From Ischnura elegans (lineage: Eukaryota > Arthropoda > Insecta > Odonata > Coenagrionidae), in assembly GCF_921293095.1 (NCBI RefSeq), contig NC_060249.1:74411907-74475906 (forward strand): a DNA stretch of 64,000 bases, read 5' to 3'. Below are positions 14,301-24,002 of this stretch, one piece after another; within the stretch, counting starts at the first letter, position 1, and each line of letters opens with the position of its first letter. A program made the position numbers and the translations under genes. The notes under the pieces were generated by a model. That model had not been told where the DNA came from and did not search any database. It worked only from the letters and a program-made list of their open reading frames with translations.

Positions 14301-17300
14301 CTTAAAAATTAGAACTTGGGTAGCTTTGGTTAATATTATCCAATTTCAAAATATTTTATGTAGAAGATCCTGATATCACTTTAAAACTTTCCCCAAAAGG
14401 GCATATTTTTACCCTGAAGACGGGAACCAACTTGGATCTCGAAATCCTGGCAGAAATGTCACCAATCACCTGGTGGAAAACTTGAGGAGCCTTCCTAGAT
14501 GTGACATTCACAGTTAGTCTGAAGTGAGGTCCACCTATACAAACCTTTGCGTTGAATCAATTAGTACAAAACATTGTATGCATCAAAAGGAGCCAACAAT
14601 TAAAATTCGATAGATCAAGTCATGTACTTGCAGTTCAATGATCAAGTTTACTCTAAAATACTTTTTCCACCACTGAAATTCCAACTCTAACCAGTAAGTT
14701 GGAAATATTGGAATTTTAAGTGCTTCAGCTAATACAGCCCCCAGCCCAAAATAATAATAAAAAAGAAAAGTCTCTTCCCCTCATTTAAATAAGCTACTCC
14801 AAAAAAAATCAAAAAGAAATGGAAGCTAGATCACTCCACTTCCACGTTTTCTCGGGCAGAGACAATTTGATGAATGACAGTGTGCATCAGTGTAATAAAG
14901 AAAGCAGTGGCGTAACTAGGAGTATGCTTTGGGGGGGGGGGGGTGAGGTGGCTCGGTGAAGCCCCCCAGGCAATGGGCGTCCAGGAAAATTTAAAAAGAA
15001 ATAACATGCCTGGAAATGCATTTTACATCATTTTGACACTTTCAATTTAACTTCAAGCAGATGCAATAGGGTAGTTTCCTTCATCAAAGAAAACGATAGG
15101 CATTGATTGCGATTCGTTGCCCACCATTAGTGTATTCATAATACACAAATTATTTGGTTTTTGAAATACCGGTTTAGACGAATGGCAAGGGTCAAATTTT
15201 ATCCTCATTTGAAAAAGGCCAGATTGGCGCCCATGCGATTCCGCTCCGCGTGACGTCACAGGGACCTAGTTTCTACACGAGAGGATAGGAGTTATACATC
15301 GTCTGAGGTTACCAATGCATTCATGAGGCACAGAGCTCAGGGAAACATGTCTTAATAATCACCTATTAAAACTGGCTAAGGTCGGAAAGTTTTCTTCGCT
15401 TGATAAGGTATTAATAAACCTTTTTTAAGCCATGCGCTACCAGACAGGAAGGTACTCAGCTATCCGCTAGCATCCTGCGTCCTATCAGCGCTCAGAGCCT
15501 CGATCAAGGTCACTTCACAAGGAGAGAGGGGGAACCAAAAATGCGGCGCACGGACTTTCCTACTTACGCGTCGCGTTTTTGCGCGCTTGAAATTTTTCAC
15601 TTTTCATTTAATCGCGAAAAATAGATATCGTCATTTAAAAATCTAAAAGCGCGAAATACGTACTCCAGGAGTAATAATCTTTCGATTTAGGCAATAAAAA
15701 AATAATAGGAAACCACCCTATTATTATTGTATATCAAATCTAGACAATAGTTTTAAATATTTTTTAATATTTCTACGAGGCTTTGGGGAGGGGGGACGGA
15801 TCTATCCCTTCATTCCCCCCCATAGTCACGCCACTGCACGAAAGGACTTACACTTAGTCATGGACATAGCAAGGGGTATGGTGAGGGATCCCAGGGAGGG
15901 AGGGGATCTTTTCCCAATCCAGAAGGCTTGTGGCCCCATAAAATAATTTAAAAAATCAAAATTATAGCAGTCATGCTTTGAACAGCTCTGGTAACTGTTC
16001 AGTATCATACAAAGATGTCATCAGAAGCTATATATAATTTCTGAGGTTTTAAGATCCTTATTTTTTTTTGGGTTTACCCGTGTCACAAATTAAAATTCCA
16101 ACAGTTTCGTCCCCGCTGCTGGAGACTTCATCAGGGTGATGACACTTTTTCTTTTTCAAGAATGAAAGCCCCAAACCTACCCCCCACCCCAACCTTCCTG
16201 AGAATATATATTTGTGCGCACGAAGAAAAAGTGTCATCGCCCTGATGAAGTCTCCAGCAGCGGGGACGAAACTGTTGGAATTTTAATTTGTGACACGGGT
16301 AAACCAAAAAAAAATAAGGATCTTAATACCATGGACCGTGAAAGTTTTAACCAATTTCTGAGGTTATTTTTTTAAACTTCCAATTGAGAAACGCCTCTCT
16401 TGATATGTGGGCACCACAAGCGCTGAGTTTCGGCCAGAGAGGCATTCCAGCACATCTCAGGGAACGCAGAGTCGTGTGAATTTTTTTTAAAACATTTGAT
16501 TAAACTTGATTCCTCATTGTAATTTTTATTACAGGGTTGAAAATGATCCGAATTTTTTGGTGGTGGGTCTGAAAATTTTGTGGATTAAATGAATGGGTAT
16601 GCTTTCTGGTACCTAAAATTTTAGAAATAAAGCACTTGATACAGCCCAAATTTACCAGAGGGTGGTTGGTCCTGGGTCGTCCCATAACCAACAAATTTCC
16701 TTGGCTATGCCTGTGGACTCGGTTTTAAATGACCCACAAAGATTCATCTAACTGTGAAAAAATTACAGGCAATCATTAACTAATATAATTCACTTACCCT
16801 TGAAAAGTAAGCATGTAGTTTGTATGTAACTTTTGAATTAGGAACAGGGAAGATAGCCAAAGCATCATGAAATTTTTCCAGTTTGACCAAATTCTCAAGA
16901 TCATTCTCAATATCAGTATCATCTGGTAGATGAAGGGTGTGGTATTCTTCTCCCTAAAATCAAAATATACCATCATAAACAGGAACCACAAAAACAAATC
17001 CTTAGCGACAGAGAAAGTGAAAAGTAAAGAACACACACTTATCACCAAAAGCAAGGAAATGAAGTTAATTCATATCTTAAGAAGAAAAAAAATATTTAAA
17101 ATTCTGGAAATATTCTCAGGAATGAAGATTTTACGCATTCAAGTCCAAGAGGAATACGTAGAGAAATAAAAACATAACTCACATGAGCACTTTGAGCGCA
17201 GGGAATGCCGGAGGAGTGAAGAATGCATCGCCCAATATTGTCATCGTTTGAGTCTGAAAAAGCATTCTTCACACACCAGTCCAAACCGTCGCGTATCTGT

Positions 17301-18160
17301 AGCATAACCGAGTGGCTCAGTAGAAGGCCACCATCTATCAGCAGACGAATTGAATGGGGATGAAAAGCAATTTATGCATCACTCATTCCAGCAAGAGAAT
17401 GGTAAACTAACAATAAGTTATGGGAGTGACTTTACATAAAATACAATTATATACCTAGAGAGCAATAGGCGGAATGACCTCCAGGCCTTGGACTTCCCAT
17501 GTGAACATCCTTGCTCACACTTATTCTTCCAACAGTTTCGTACAATTTGCGAGCTTTAATGTAAGCTTTATCATTTACGAAATAAAAGTAATCAAATTCA
17601 TCTAAAAGGTTATCCATGACATATTTTAACGCGTGAAATGGTTTTAGAATTGCCCTAGTGTCGGCAAAGCCTAAAATACCTGGCATAGATACATTTAATT
17701 TCACGGGCCCAGGGGCATCGGTAAAAAACATAATCTTATCGACAATGTGAGCCACAGTTTTATTGATAGGAACTCCATAGGCATAAATATTATTTTTCGA
17801 TGTGAGGACTCCAACAAATAGCTTTTCTCTGATACCTAACTCAGTGGAATAATAACGGGGCCTAACTAGAGTTTGCGGAGTCTTCAGGGCTTTCTTTGGT
17901 TTTCCAGCGAAATTGATCTGAGGCTCAAAATCATCTTTATCGACGTCACTACTTAAAGAACGACGTTTTGCCACGTGCTCAGAATACACTCCTTTGGGGT
18001 TTTTCACAGAAAAGAAACATTCATCTTCCATAAAAGGAGTAAATATGAGGCTAACGGATATGCCAACGCATAGGCCAACAAAAAATATTGTATTTTGCCT
18101 GCAGTATGTTAGAGCAGACAAAATCATTGCGACTGGGCAAGATAAACTATGGATACTCAA
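5145..18160 (-). CDS. Chondroitin polymerizing factor (CHPF family), complete 10-exon gene
   Basis: The spliced reading frame is 2514 bp in ten exons: 17455-18160, 17183-17334, 16798-16953, 12323-12592, 10965-11131, 10258-10500, 9684-9924, 8267-8459, 6277-6468 and 5145-5338. All introns are GT-AG and all phases agree, giving 837 residues (human CHPF is about 775). A short cytoplasmic tail precedes a signal-anchor helix at about residues 24-43, so it is a Golgi type II membrane protein. An N-terminal beta3-transferase-like domain and a C-terminal beta4-GalNAc-transferase-like domain follow. Family landmarks include PWEYFT, LVNGYRRFDPSRGMDY, PMPYVTENTRVTVLLP, NTIIGWQVF, SPLHVLRGVEPSL and GTRAQLGSLLL. 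The DDD of chondroitin synthases is replaced by VND (about 195-197), and the C-terminal DVD region reads YTRPN (about 631-635). In known systems CHPF partners a synthase to extend chondroitin chains on proteoglycans. The start is the first ATG of the exon, just ahead of the membrane helix; untranslated exons are not resolved. Confidence 0.93.
6277..6468 (-). CDS. CHPF coding exon 9
   Basis: Acceptor TTTAAG/CTCG; donor GCAAA/GTGAGT; phase 1 to 1. It codes for SSVYSLFVKASPLHVLRGVE, which matches the conserved region near the C terminus of CHPF proteins. Confidence 0.92.
6469..8266 (-). other. CHPF intron 8
   Basis: 1.8 kb intron between coding exons 9 and 8. Apart from the 25-bp direct repeat I saw no gene, RNA or recognisable transposon in it. 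Confidence 0.7.
6831..6890. repeat. 25-bp direct repeat in CHPF intron 8
   Basis: A 25-bp unit (TTCCAGCTGGAATCAACCTT and five more bases) is present 2.4 times in tandem at 6831-6855, 6856-6880 and a partial 6881-6890, with one mismatch. No function is evident. Confidence 0.8.
8267..8459 (-). CDS. CHPF coding exon 8
   Basis: Acceptor AACTAG/GTCAG; donor GCAG/GTATGT; phase 0 to 1. It codes for MNTIIGWQVFSPIPFAEYHP and the FDSLDVDHLSFYAKDYLAG segment of the C-terminal domain. Confidence 0.92.
8460..9683 (-). other. CHPF intron 7
   Basis: AT-rich 1.2 kb intron bounded by a GTAAGT donor and a CTAG acceptor. Nothing else recognised. Confidence 0.7.
9684..9924 (-). CDS. CHPF coding exon 7
   Basis: Acceptor TTCAAG/GGATG (weak pyrimidine tract); donor ATAGG/GTAAGT; phase 2 to 0. 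It spans the place where synthases have their FCDVD metal site. Here the text is LVFYTRPNAVLHLDFLNR, so the acidic motif is absent. Confidence 0.9.
10258..10500 (-). CDS. CHPF coding exon 6
   Basis: Acceptor TGACAG/GTTTG; donor ACCAA/GTAAGG; phase 2 to 2. It codes for the EIVPMPYVTENTRVTVLLP block at the start of the C-terminal transferase-like fold. Confidence 0.92.
10965..11131 (-). CDS. CHPF coding exon 5
   Basis: Acceptor AAACAG/TATG; donor AAAAG/GTGATA; phase 0 to 2. It carries LVNGYRRFDPSRGMDY, one of the most conserved strings in the CHPF/chondroitin synthase family. Confidence 0.93.
11609..11816 (-). mobile_element. Truncated copy of the CAGTGG hAT-like element
   Basis: It begins CAGTGGCTTAGCTATGGGGGG, the reverse of the right end of the element at 14905-15836. 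It also shares an internal block (CAAAATGATGTAAAATG and TTTCCAGGCATG) with that element in reverse orientation. The far end is missing, so boundaries on that side are approximate. Confidence 0.65.
12130..12290 (+). mobile_element. tRNA-derived SINE
   Basis: It contains a close match to an RNA polymerase III B box (GGTTCGAGTCC, about 12181-12191) preceded by a TGGTGGCAGGG A-box-like segment about 40 bp upstream. A short tRNA-unrelated tail follows and a low-complexity A-rich stretch (AAATAAATAAATA) lies near 12302. Boundaries are approximate. It does not fold as a complete tRNA, so it is not called a tRNA gene. Confidence 0.6.
12323..12592 (-). CDS. CHPF coding exon 4
   Basis: Acceptor TTTGCAG/ATGG; donor TTCAG/GTATGT; 90 codons in phase 0. 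It codes for a charged, probably helical linker (ECERNQREIARLKKLIDQE) followed by the conserved RFDILPWEYFT block that opens the C-terminal half. Confidence 0.9.
13130..13792 (-). mobile_element. Copy 2 of the ~650-bp inverted-repeat element
   Basis: Reverse orientation relative to copy 1. It starts ATAGGGTAGTTTCCTATAAT and ends with the inverted GAAACTACCCCAT. The interior aligns with copies 1 and 3, including the block around CTCCTGGAGTACATATTTCA. No coding capacity. Confidence 0.78.
14905..15836. mobile_element. hAT-like element with CAGTGGCG termini, interrupted by copy 3
   Basis: The ends are inverted repeats: CAGTGGCGTAACTAGG on the left and, reversed, CAGTGGCGTGACTATGG on the right. 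The flanking octamers AAAGAAAG (14897-14904) and CACGAAAG (15837-15844) agree at six of eight positions, consistent with a decayed 8-bp hAT target duplication. Most of its length is the nested ~650-bp element at 15066-15721, so the element itself was only about 280 bp. No transposase. Confidence 0.68.
15066..15721 (+). mobile_element. Copy 3 of the ~650-bp inverted-repeat element (nested)
   Basis: It runs from ATAGGGTAGTTTCCTTCATC to GGAAACCACCCTAT, in the same orientation as copy 1. It is the most CpG-rich of the copies (TGACGTCACAGGGACCTA, GCGCGCTTGAAATTTTTCAC), suggesting less methylation decay. It sits inside the hAT-like element at 14905-15836 and so is younger than that element. Confidence 0.78.
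16049..16326. mobile_element. Fold-back element with ~104-bp arms
   Basis: The arms 16049-16153 and 16223-16326 are nearly perfect reverse complements (TTAAGATCC at the outer ends, AAGAAAAAGTGTCATC at the inner ends), separated by a ~69-bp loop. A transcript would form a long duplex. The right arm contains CTGATGA (16242-16248), then one A, then a GTCTCC/GGGGAC hairpin and GAAAC (16268-16272), which resembles a hammerhead core. Element class is unknown and no target duplication was clear. Confidence 0.75.
16798..16953 (-). CDS. CHPF coding exon 3
   Basis: Acceptor TTTTAG/GGAGAA; donor AAGG/GTAAGTG; exactly 52 codons in phase 0. The segment ends the N-terminal domain (KFHDALAIFPVPNSKVTYKL). 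A 4.2-kb intron follows, loaded with mobile elements. Confidence 0.88.
16954..17182 (-). other. CHPF intron 2
   Basis: Short intron with GTGAGT donor and TTTTAG acceptor. Nothing else seen. Confidence 0.8.
17183..17334 (-). CDS. CHPF coding exon 2
   Basis: Acceptor GATAG/ATGG; donor CTCAT/GTGAGT; phase 1 to 0. It codes for a GGLLLSHSVMLQIRDGLDWC segment and a DDNIGRCI motif, both typical of the chondroitin synthase/CHPF N-terminal domain. Confidence 0.9.
17455..18160 (-). CDS. CHPF coding exon 1
   Basis: Codes for residues 1-235 plus one base. It holds the signal-anchor helix (TIFFVGLCVGISVSLIF), a basic stem region and most of the N-terminal transferase-like domain, including the degenerate metal site VND and the MGSPRPGGHSAYC block. 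It ends at donor CTAG/GTATAT. Confidence 0.93.
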
Positions 18161-18891
18161 CTTAACGATGATAACCAGAACATATCCCGCATTAGCTGAA
18201 GATTAGAGGGGTTTCTCAAGGAGGGATTTCCGGGCTTGTTTGTATGTAAACAATGCGCACGTTGAATTATGCTTGTATTCTGTTTCTTAGTAATTTTTCA
18301 AACCGTTAGATGGCATAGCCATAGTTGCGTGGAATTTGAATTGCGGAAATTTGTTAAAAGTGGTCGAGACCATAATTAGTTTGAGAAATTATTATCATAG
18401 ATCTTATTATGTGCATTTTTAAAAAGATACATCTGGTTAAATACTAGTTAAAAATGGAAAAATGAAACGAATTTGTATTTTAAATTCAGCTTACAGGTAT
18501 CGACATCGATTTCAAAGTTGTAAAGCTGTGTGGATGGAAGTAAAAACTTGTTTCATTTACCACTTTTTAAATTCGTAAAAATCACAAAGTATCGCCTCCC
18601 TCCATTACTTTAATTTTTCACATCCTTTTTAAATGAAGGAAATGTTGGTTTGTCGATATATGTACGAGGACAGTTTTTATTTCTGAAAACTGCATTTCAA
18701 AAATGATTTTTATCAAACAGGTCCTGCTTTTCCCTTGCAATTTTCTGAGACGGTATTGCTTGGTAATTGTTTGTACACATTATATTTCAGTCTTAATTAT
18801 CACATCTCGGATTCCAAGTAAATCTTTATTTTCGAAGAATATTCCTTGGAAAAATATGGTGGCAATGGAGGAAGTAACAATTGCATTCATA
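18161..18891 (-). other. CHPF upstream region and probable promoter side
   Basis: Sequence upstream of the CHPF start codon. It should contain the 5' UTR and promoter, but I could not identify a TATA box, initiator or splice acceptor with confidence. It is not CpG-rich. Confidence 0.35.
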
Positions 18892-19290
18892 ATAGGGTGG
18901 TACCCTATTATTTTTTATTGCCTAAATCGAAAGATTATTACTCCTGGAGTACGTATTTCACGCTTTTAGATTTTTAAATGACGATATCTATTTTTCGCGA
19001 TTAAGTGAAAAGTGAAAAATTTCAAGCGCGCGAAAACGCGACGGGTAAGCATGAATGCCAGGAAAACTCCGTGTGACGTCGTTCTGGTTCCCGCTGCCGC
19101 AAGTGAGGTGACCTTGGGCCGAGGCTCTGAGCGCTGATACGACGCAGGAGGCTAGCAGGTAGCAGAGTACCATGCTAGCTGGTAGCGCTTGGCTTAAATA
19201 AGGATTATTAATACCTTATCAAACGAAGAAAACTTTCCGACCTTAGCCAGTTTTAATAATAAGTTAAGTTTAATAGGTGATTATTAAGAC
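18892..19290 (-). mobile_element. Copy 4 of the ~650-bp element, truncated
   Basis: It starts ATAGGGTGGTACCCTATTAT and follows copy 2 through CTCCTGGAGTACGTATTTCA and the CGATATCTATTTTTCGCGAT block. It ends abruptly after GGTGATTATTAAGA. A short insertion (TAATAAGTTAAGTT) interrupts it near its end. It has the same orientation as copy 2 and lies about 0.7 kb upstream of the CHPF start codon. Confidence 0.75.
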
Positions 19291-20576
19291 CATTTTTGGG
19301 GGTTTCAGCCCCCACCACATCGCCAACATTTTTTCCCTTGTGGTGACTACCAGGGATACATCTGCTGCGGAGAGCATTAGCCGAGGACCACTCCATTCCT
19401 CCTCTGACTCTCAATTTATTGATATACATAGTTACCTGTCATAAATTCTGCGAGTAACCAACAATAAATTTAACTTTCATCGTAATGCAAAGGAAATATA
19501 TACCTATCTGATTCGATGAAATGTTTGGTTTTTTTTAATGCATTACTTTTTTCAAGGTGAATTTGAGCAAAAGAAAAGAAAACCATCATTTTGTTCAGCC
19601 TCCTATTTATACTAAAGGGATTTATGTATTCCTGTTTGTTACTAACATGAATCTCTTTACAGTATTTTGTTTGTTTTACTATTCTTAATTATAAATTTTT
19701 CTGAGGCTTTCAAAATCATTCTTTGTTTTTTCCTCAATTTATTATCATTACCCTTATTGAAATTAATAAATAATACAAAAAGTTATTTTGTCTTCCTAGT
19801 GCCCACTGCGAGCCTAACTCTTTCATTGCAAAAGTTAGATCAGCACTTGATTTCTCTTTCATAAATTTTTCTCGGTGCTCTCCAGCTATTCATCATCATT
19901 TGCATATAATTAATTTGATATGACTTAACGGTATTTTGTGCCTATATTTATGATGGGATATTCTTCTTTAAGTGGAGCTAAACAGTTTGTACCCTTTCCT
20001 GCATTGAATCATTCCTTTTAACCACTCCTTTGACATGGTCTCTACATTTCATATACGCACTATCATCTGATGAGGGTATAGGATATCTTGTCTACAGCCA
20101 AATTTTATTTTTCCAGGGGGTGTACTATTCAATGTGTAGGCCTTTCTGTTTTTTTCATGTCATGAGCACATTCTCAATTTCTTCCATCGCTGGTTTTAAA
20201 ACAACATCTTGGTCTCACTGGCACGATCAAAATATCGTGATTGCCATTAGCCTTGCTGTACATATATCTTCAGAGGAAATTGGAAGCATATTCACTACCA
20301 GTGACATGAATTTGCATGTTATCATTTATTGCATCCTGACAGATATGTCTCCTACGTGTAATTGTTTGTTTCTATTATATGTATTGTCAGCCAAAGTTGA
20401 ATGCTGGTTTTTATCAAATGGAGGCCTCAACTGAATGAAATCATGTCAATTTAAAATATACTAAAAAAAAATAATGTGTGAAATTCAATGCATTAACTAT
20501 GGCACCTACATTGTTGGTATTCTGGCAATTAATTATTACAAAAGGACACAAATGTGGTGGTTAACGTTTACCATTA
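19291..20576. other. Unassigned intergenic DNA
   Basis: AT-rich spacer. A 134-codon open frame at 20030-20434 has no recognisable family and neither strand shows a convincing domain. Confidence 0.35.
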
Positions 20577-20584
20577 CTTAGATG

Positions 20585-20838
20585 CATGGTCGTACCCAGC
20601 GAGGGGCAGGAGGGGGTACACCCCCCTTCTACGCTCCCCCCCTTAGAAGCAAAAATCGCAACTGTCTTTAAGGAAAATAATATTTTCTCAAGCAAATAAT
20701 TTTAAAAACTTATAAAGAACCGGTGCAGTTTCCTCAAATGTTAATTTCCTTCACCTTTTCCATGCTTAAATCTTACCTAAAACTTGAACAACCATGGCTT
20801 GCCACCCCTACCTAGTTTTGATCCTGGATACGCCCTTG
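20585..20838 (-). mobile_element. hAT MITE, copy A (8-bp TSD)
   Basis: A 254-bp element with imperfect TIRs, CATGGTCGTACCC at the left and, reversed, CAAGGGCGTATCC at the right. It is flanked by perfect 8-bp duplications CTTAGATG at 20577-20584 and 20839-20846. Eight-bp duplications are typical of hAT. It carries G/C homopolymer blocks near one end and no coding capacity. A second copy in opposite orientation is at 34054-34333. Confidence 0.85.
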
Positions 20839-20846
20839 CTTAGATG

Positions 20847-23800
20847 CTCTAAATGTCATTGTGTTTTATGGTGACGATATGAGATAATTATGATAAGTAT
20901 CGTATATTTAAATGCAAAGAAGCGTAAAAATTTATCTCAGATATCTGAAAAATATCCTTTATCTTCCGTATCGGAACAGGGTTCTCTTGATGATGGCCTT
21001 GAAGGTGTACCTTACGAGTCAAAATCCCGCCTCAACGTTGGAGAGCAACGCCCGCAGTGCCACCTACGGTCAACATACAAAACTAGTTGACGTAGCTGGC
21101 GCCGTGGAGAGATCTGACATCTGGCGGAAAGTCACCGACGACTCCGGGGGTAGGTTTACCCTGGCCACGGGCGAGGAAATATAGAAAGGACGGAGAGAAA
21201 GGAAATGAAGAAATTACTTGTGCGAGGGGAGGATGGAGATGTAGAAAGGGGAATGGAGAGAGTGGAGGTCGAGGCAGAAGAGTGAGGGGAAAAAGGAGAA
21301 GAACTCATTGCGCGAGTCGAGACGGAGAGGAGCGAAATATTTGGCGGACATCTTGAAGACAAGGGGAGACAAAGGGCGGGAGGATTAATTACCCCTTGGG
21401 CGTGCAATTATTTCAGGGTCGCATCGTTACCCTGTACGTGCCCACAATGTCTTCGCCCCTCGGTCAGAGAGGAAAATAATTTAACACTCAGCATACAGTT
21501 TTATCGTCTCTAGTTTGGTTTGCATCGTAGCATATACTTCCACAGCTTCCTCATGCTGCAAAAGAATGTATGGAGACCTTGTCCGAACCAGGCTCCCTAC
21601 TGGAACGCGAAGAAAACACGCCTGAATGGTCGTGTTGTACACCTCCCGACCCTTTTTTCCAAACCTCCCCCGCGTCCTTCGCGCACTTGAATACAAAAAA
21701 AATGGGATGGTTTTGAAGTCCTTTAAGGAGAGGGTCGAGTGAAGTGGGGGTAGGTAGGATTAGGGCAGCGGGGCAGGGGGATTTTTACGTGCGTTTCTCT
21801 GCCCCCGCACCCCCGCCATTCCCTTAAAAAAAAAAGCCCACTCCACCGAAAGGCTGTGTTTGCCCTACATCCCACACCCTGTACCCTCCCCTCTACTTTT
21901 GGCATCTTCAAAATGGCCACCCGTCTCACACCACTTCGCCCTCTATTCTCGTCACAGTGTCCCTTCCCCTCCTCCCCCCTTGTCCCTTCCCTGAATGTGT
22001 GCACGCCTCCCCTCCTCTTCCTCAGAAATTCTCTCTCCTCTCTCTCTCTCTCCCACGCCTCTTTTCGTTCCTTCATTGATCTAGCTGCGCGCGGTCTGCG
22101 AGGCCGAGGCTAGAGGGAAAGAGGAACGAAGAGGAGGGACCGTCGGGTGTTTTAAACGGAGGGGAGGGAAGGGGTTTTCGTGAGGGAGGGTTCGGATCCA
22201 GGGGTATGGGGAACGCCTTAGGGAGAGGAGGGGTCGCGGAGGTGGTTAGAGGAGGGAAGGAGGTTCGGCGGAGATATATAGACGTTCATACTACTCCCGA
22301 GCTCTTGGCGCGAATACTGGTTCCCTCGTGGTCCATCTTTCACCTTCCTTCCCCTGGTCCGCATTCTCCCTCCTCCCTTCGTTTCCCTCATTGTGGTGTC
22401 AGCGAGATCAGCAGTATCTGTTGGTTAGGGTACATTTAGGGTATTTACCAATGGCCTTGGTATTGTAATTGTCAGTTATTTATAATTTATTTATTTATTT
22501 AAAGTATGTATATAATATTGCCAGTTATTTAGCATTTTTTCTAATCATTGGATCGAGGATAAAGGTGAATTTTTCAGGGTGTTTTCGGCCATAATTTCAT
22601 CTCCATACCTTCGCTGTCTTCAATGTTTCATGCGTATTTTCTAATCGGGTTTACATTTAAATCTAAAACGGGCCGTTATGATTACGGGGTGAGTCAATAT
22701 CAAGGCACTAATGAATTTACGGTGATTACTAAAGAAAATATCCGCGAAATTCACCCCGACTTTAGTTTGTTTATTTACGACTTAACCTCTATGATTTGAA
22801 GATATGTGCAAGACGTTATTTGTATCAACATAATTACTTTTAGTGGAGGATATGCATTGATTTGCATAGATTCATAGATTGAAGGTGGAATAGACCACAA
22901 GTTGCCTTCGAAAAGAATTTCTTCTACTTGATTTTGAAATTATAATTATACATTCACATATTCAGGGCCTTGTCTATAACGGACCGTTATGATTACAGCG
23001 CGAGTTATTAATACCTAGACATCTATGAATTTGGGGTGAATACTAGAGGAAAATATCCGAGGAATTCCTCCCGAGTTTTCCGTACCCGTATGTTTTACTT
23101 CTCTGCCTACTCATCCCTCTTCGGAATATCTCTCTTATGTGATCCTCATACTCTTCTCCGCCCCTCCCTTTCTCTTCCCACCGAAGCATCCTTCTCGGCC
23201 GTACAATCCCAGCGCGACGCGTCCAAATGCGCCCGCTCGTAAAAATAACCCGCGACTGTACCGTCGCATGTCGTTTGTTTTTCCGCCCTTCCTCCGTCGC
23301 GGCGCTAGTTCCGCGCCCGCCGAAACTTCGACTTTCTCGCGTCCCCCTCTCCTGTCATGTTAAACCCCATACCCCACACAACGCGAAGTTTCGGGGGGGG
23401 AGGTTAAGTAGAAACGACCCGTAATATTCTTATTTTATATCTTCTCTCTCTCTCTCTCTTAATGACGTTTATTATTATCGCCATCCTTCCCCGTGCTCGC
23501 TGTACGGTCTTTTATAGACCTAACCCCTTGCCGTATAACCGCCGCGACCCCTAATGTTATATGAAGCCCAGTGGTGGTGGTGGTGGTTTTGTGTCTCCAT
23601 GCATTTGCTCGCGTGTGCACGGCTGTCCACTCAGGCGGAGCGTGCGGGAGCATTTCTGAAGCGAAAGGGCTTTCTATTATTTTTTTTTCAAGGGCTTTGC
23701 GTTTCGTACGTGGAGATTTGGAGAAGGGGAGTGTCGTATCCTGAATTTCGCGGCTCTGGTGAGAGGGTTGAGGAACAGATTCCCTTGGGAGGGAAAGAGC

Positions 23801-24000
23801 AGAGATTGACCCCCTGGTCTCTTTTTGTCATCTTCTCCCTCTTGCTTTCTGTGGTCCTCTTCTGCTGAACAAGGTTTCCCTTCACAACAATTTAACTCGG
23901 CGTCACTTGTCTTATTGTGTCCTATTCATTAACTCATAGGTAAAAAATCTATTTCGTCACCTACATTCCAACACTCATTCATAGTTTCACTACCAGGGGT
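20847..24000. other. Intergenic DNA with CpG-rich and (CT)n tracts
   Basis: GC-rich, CpG-containing blocks at about 21150-22440 and 23030-23870 carry CT microsatellites (near 22029-22053 and 23444-23459) and a GTG microsatellite (about 23572-23587). A diverged pair of ~110-bp repeats sits at 22669 and 22980. The CpG blocks could be distal promoter or enhancer DNA, but no exon was recognised. Confidence 0.35.
22669..23085 (+). repeat. Pair of diverged direct repeats, period 311 bp
   Basis: A segment of about 105 bp beginning near GGGCCGTTATGATTAC (22669-22775) recurs at 22980-23085. Shared words in order are CCGTTATGATTAC, ATGAATTT, GTGA-TACTA and AAAATATCCG-GAATTC. The offset is 311 bp. Confidence 0.65.
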
Positions 24001-24002
24001 TA

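Larger units (their letters stand above)
12593..16797 (-). other. CHPF intron 3
   Basis: The largest CHPF intron (4.2 kb). It holds copy 2 of the ~650-bp family, an hAT-like element with copy 3 nested in it, and a long fold-back element. Between these the sequence is AT-rich with no recognised feature. Confidence 0.75.

Noticed and set aside
16049-16326. CRISPR-like or rho-independent terminator structure
   Set aside because: It is a single eukaryotic fold-back element with ~104-bp arms, not an array of short repeats, and it lies in an intron.
20030-20434. 134-codon plus-strand frame
   Set aside because: No family resemblance. The opposite strand reads slightly more protein-like but has several stops; possibly a transposon relic.
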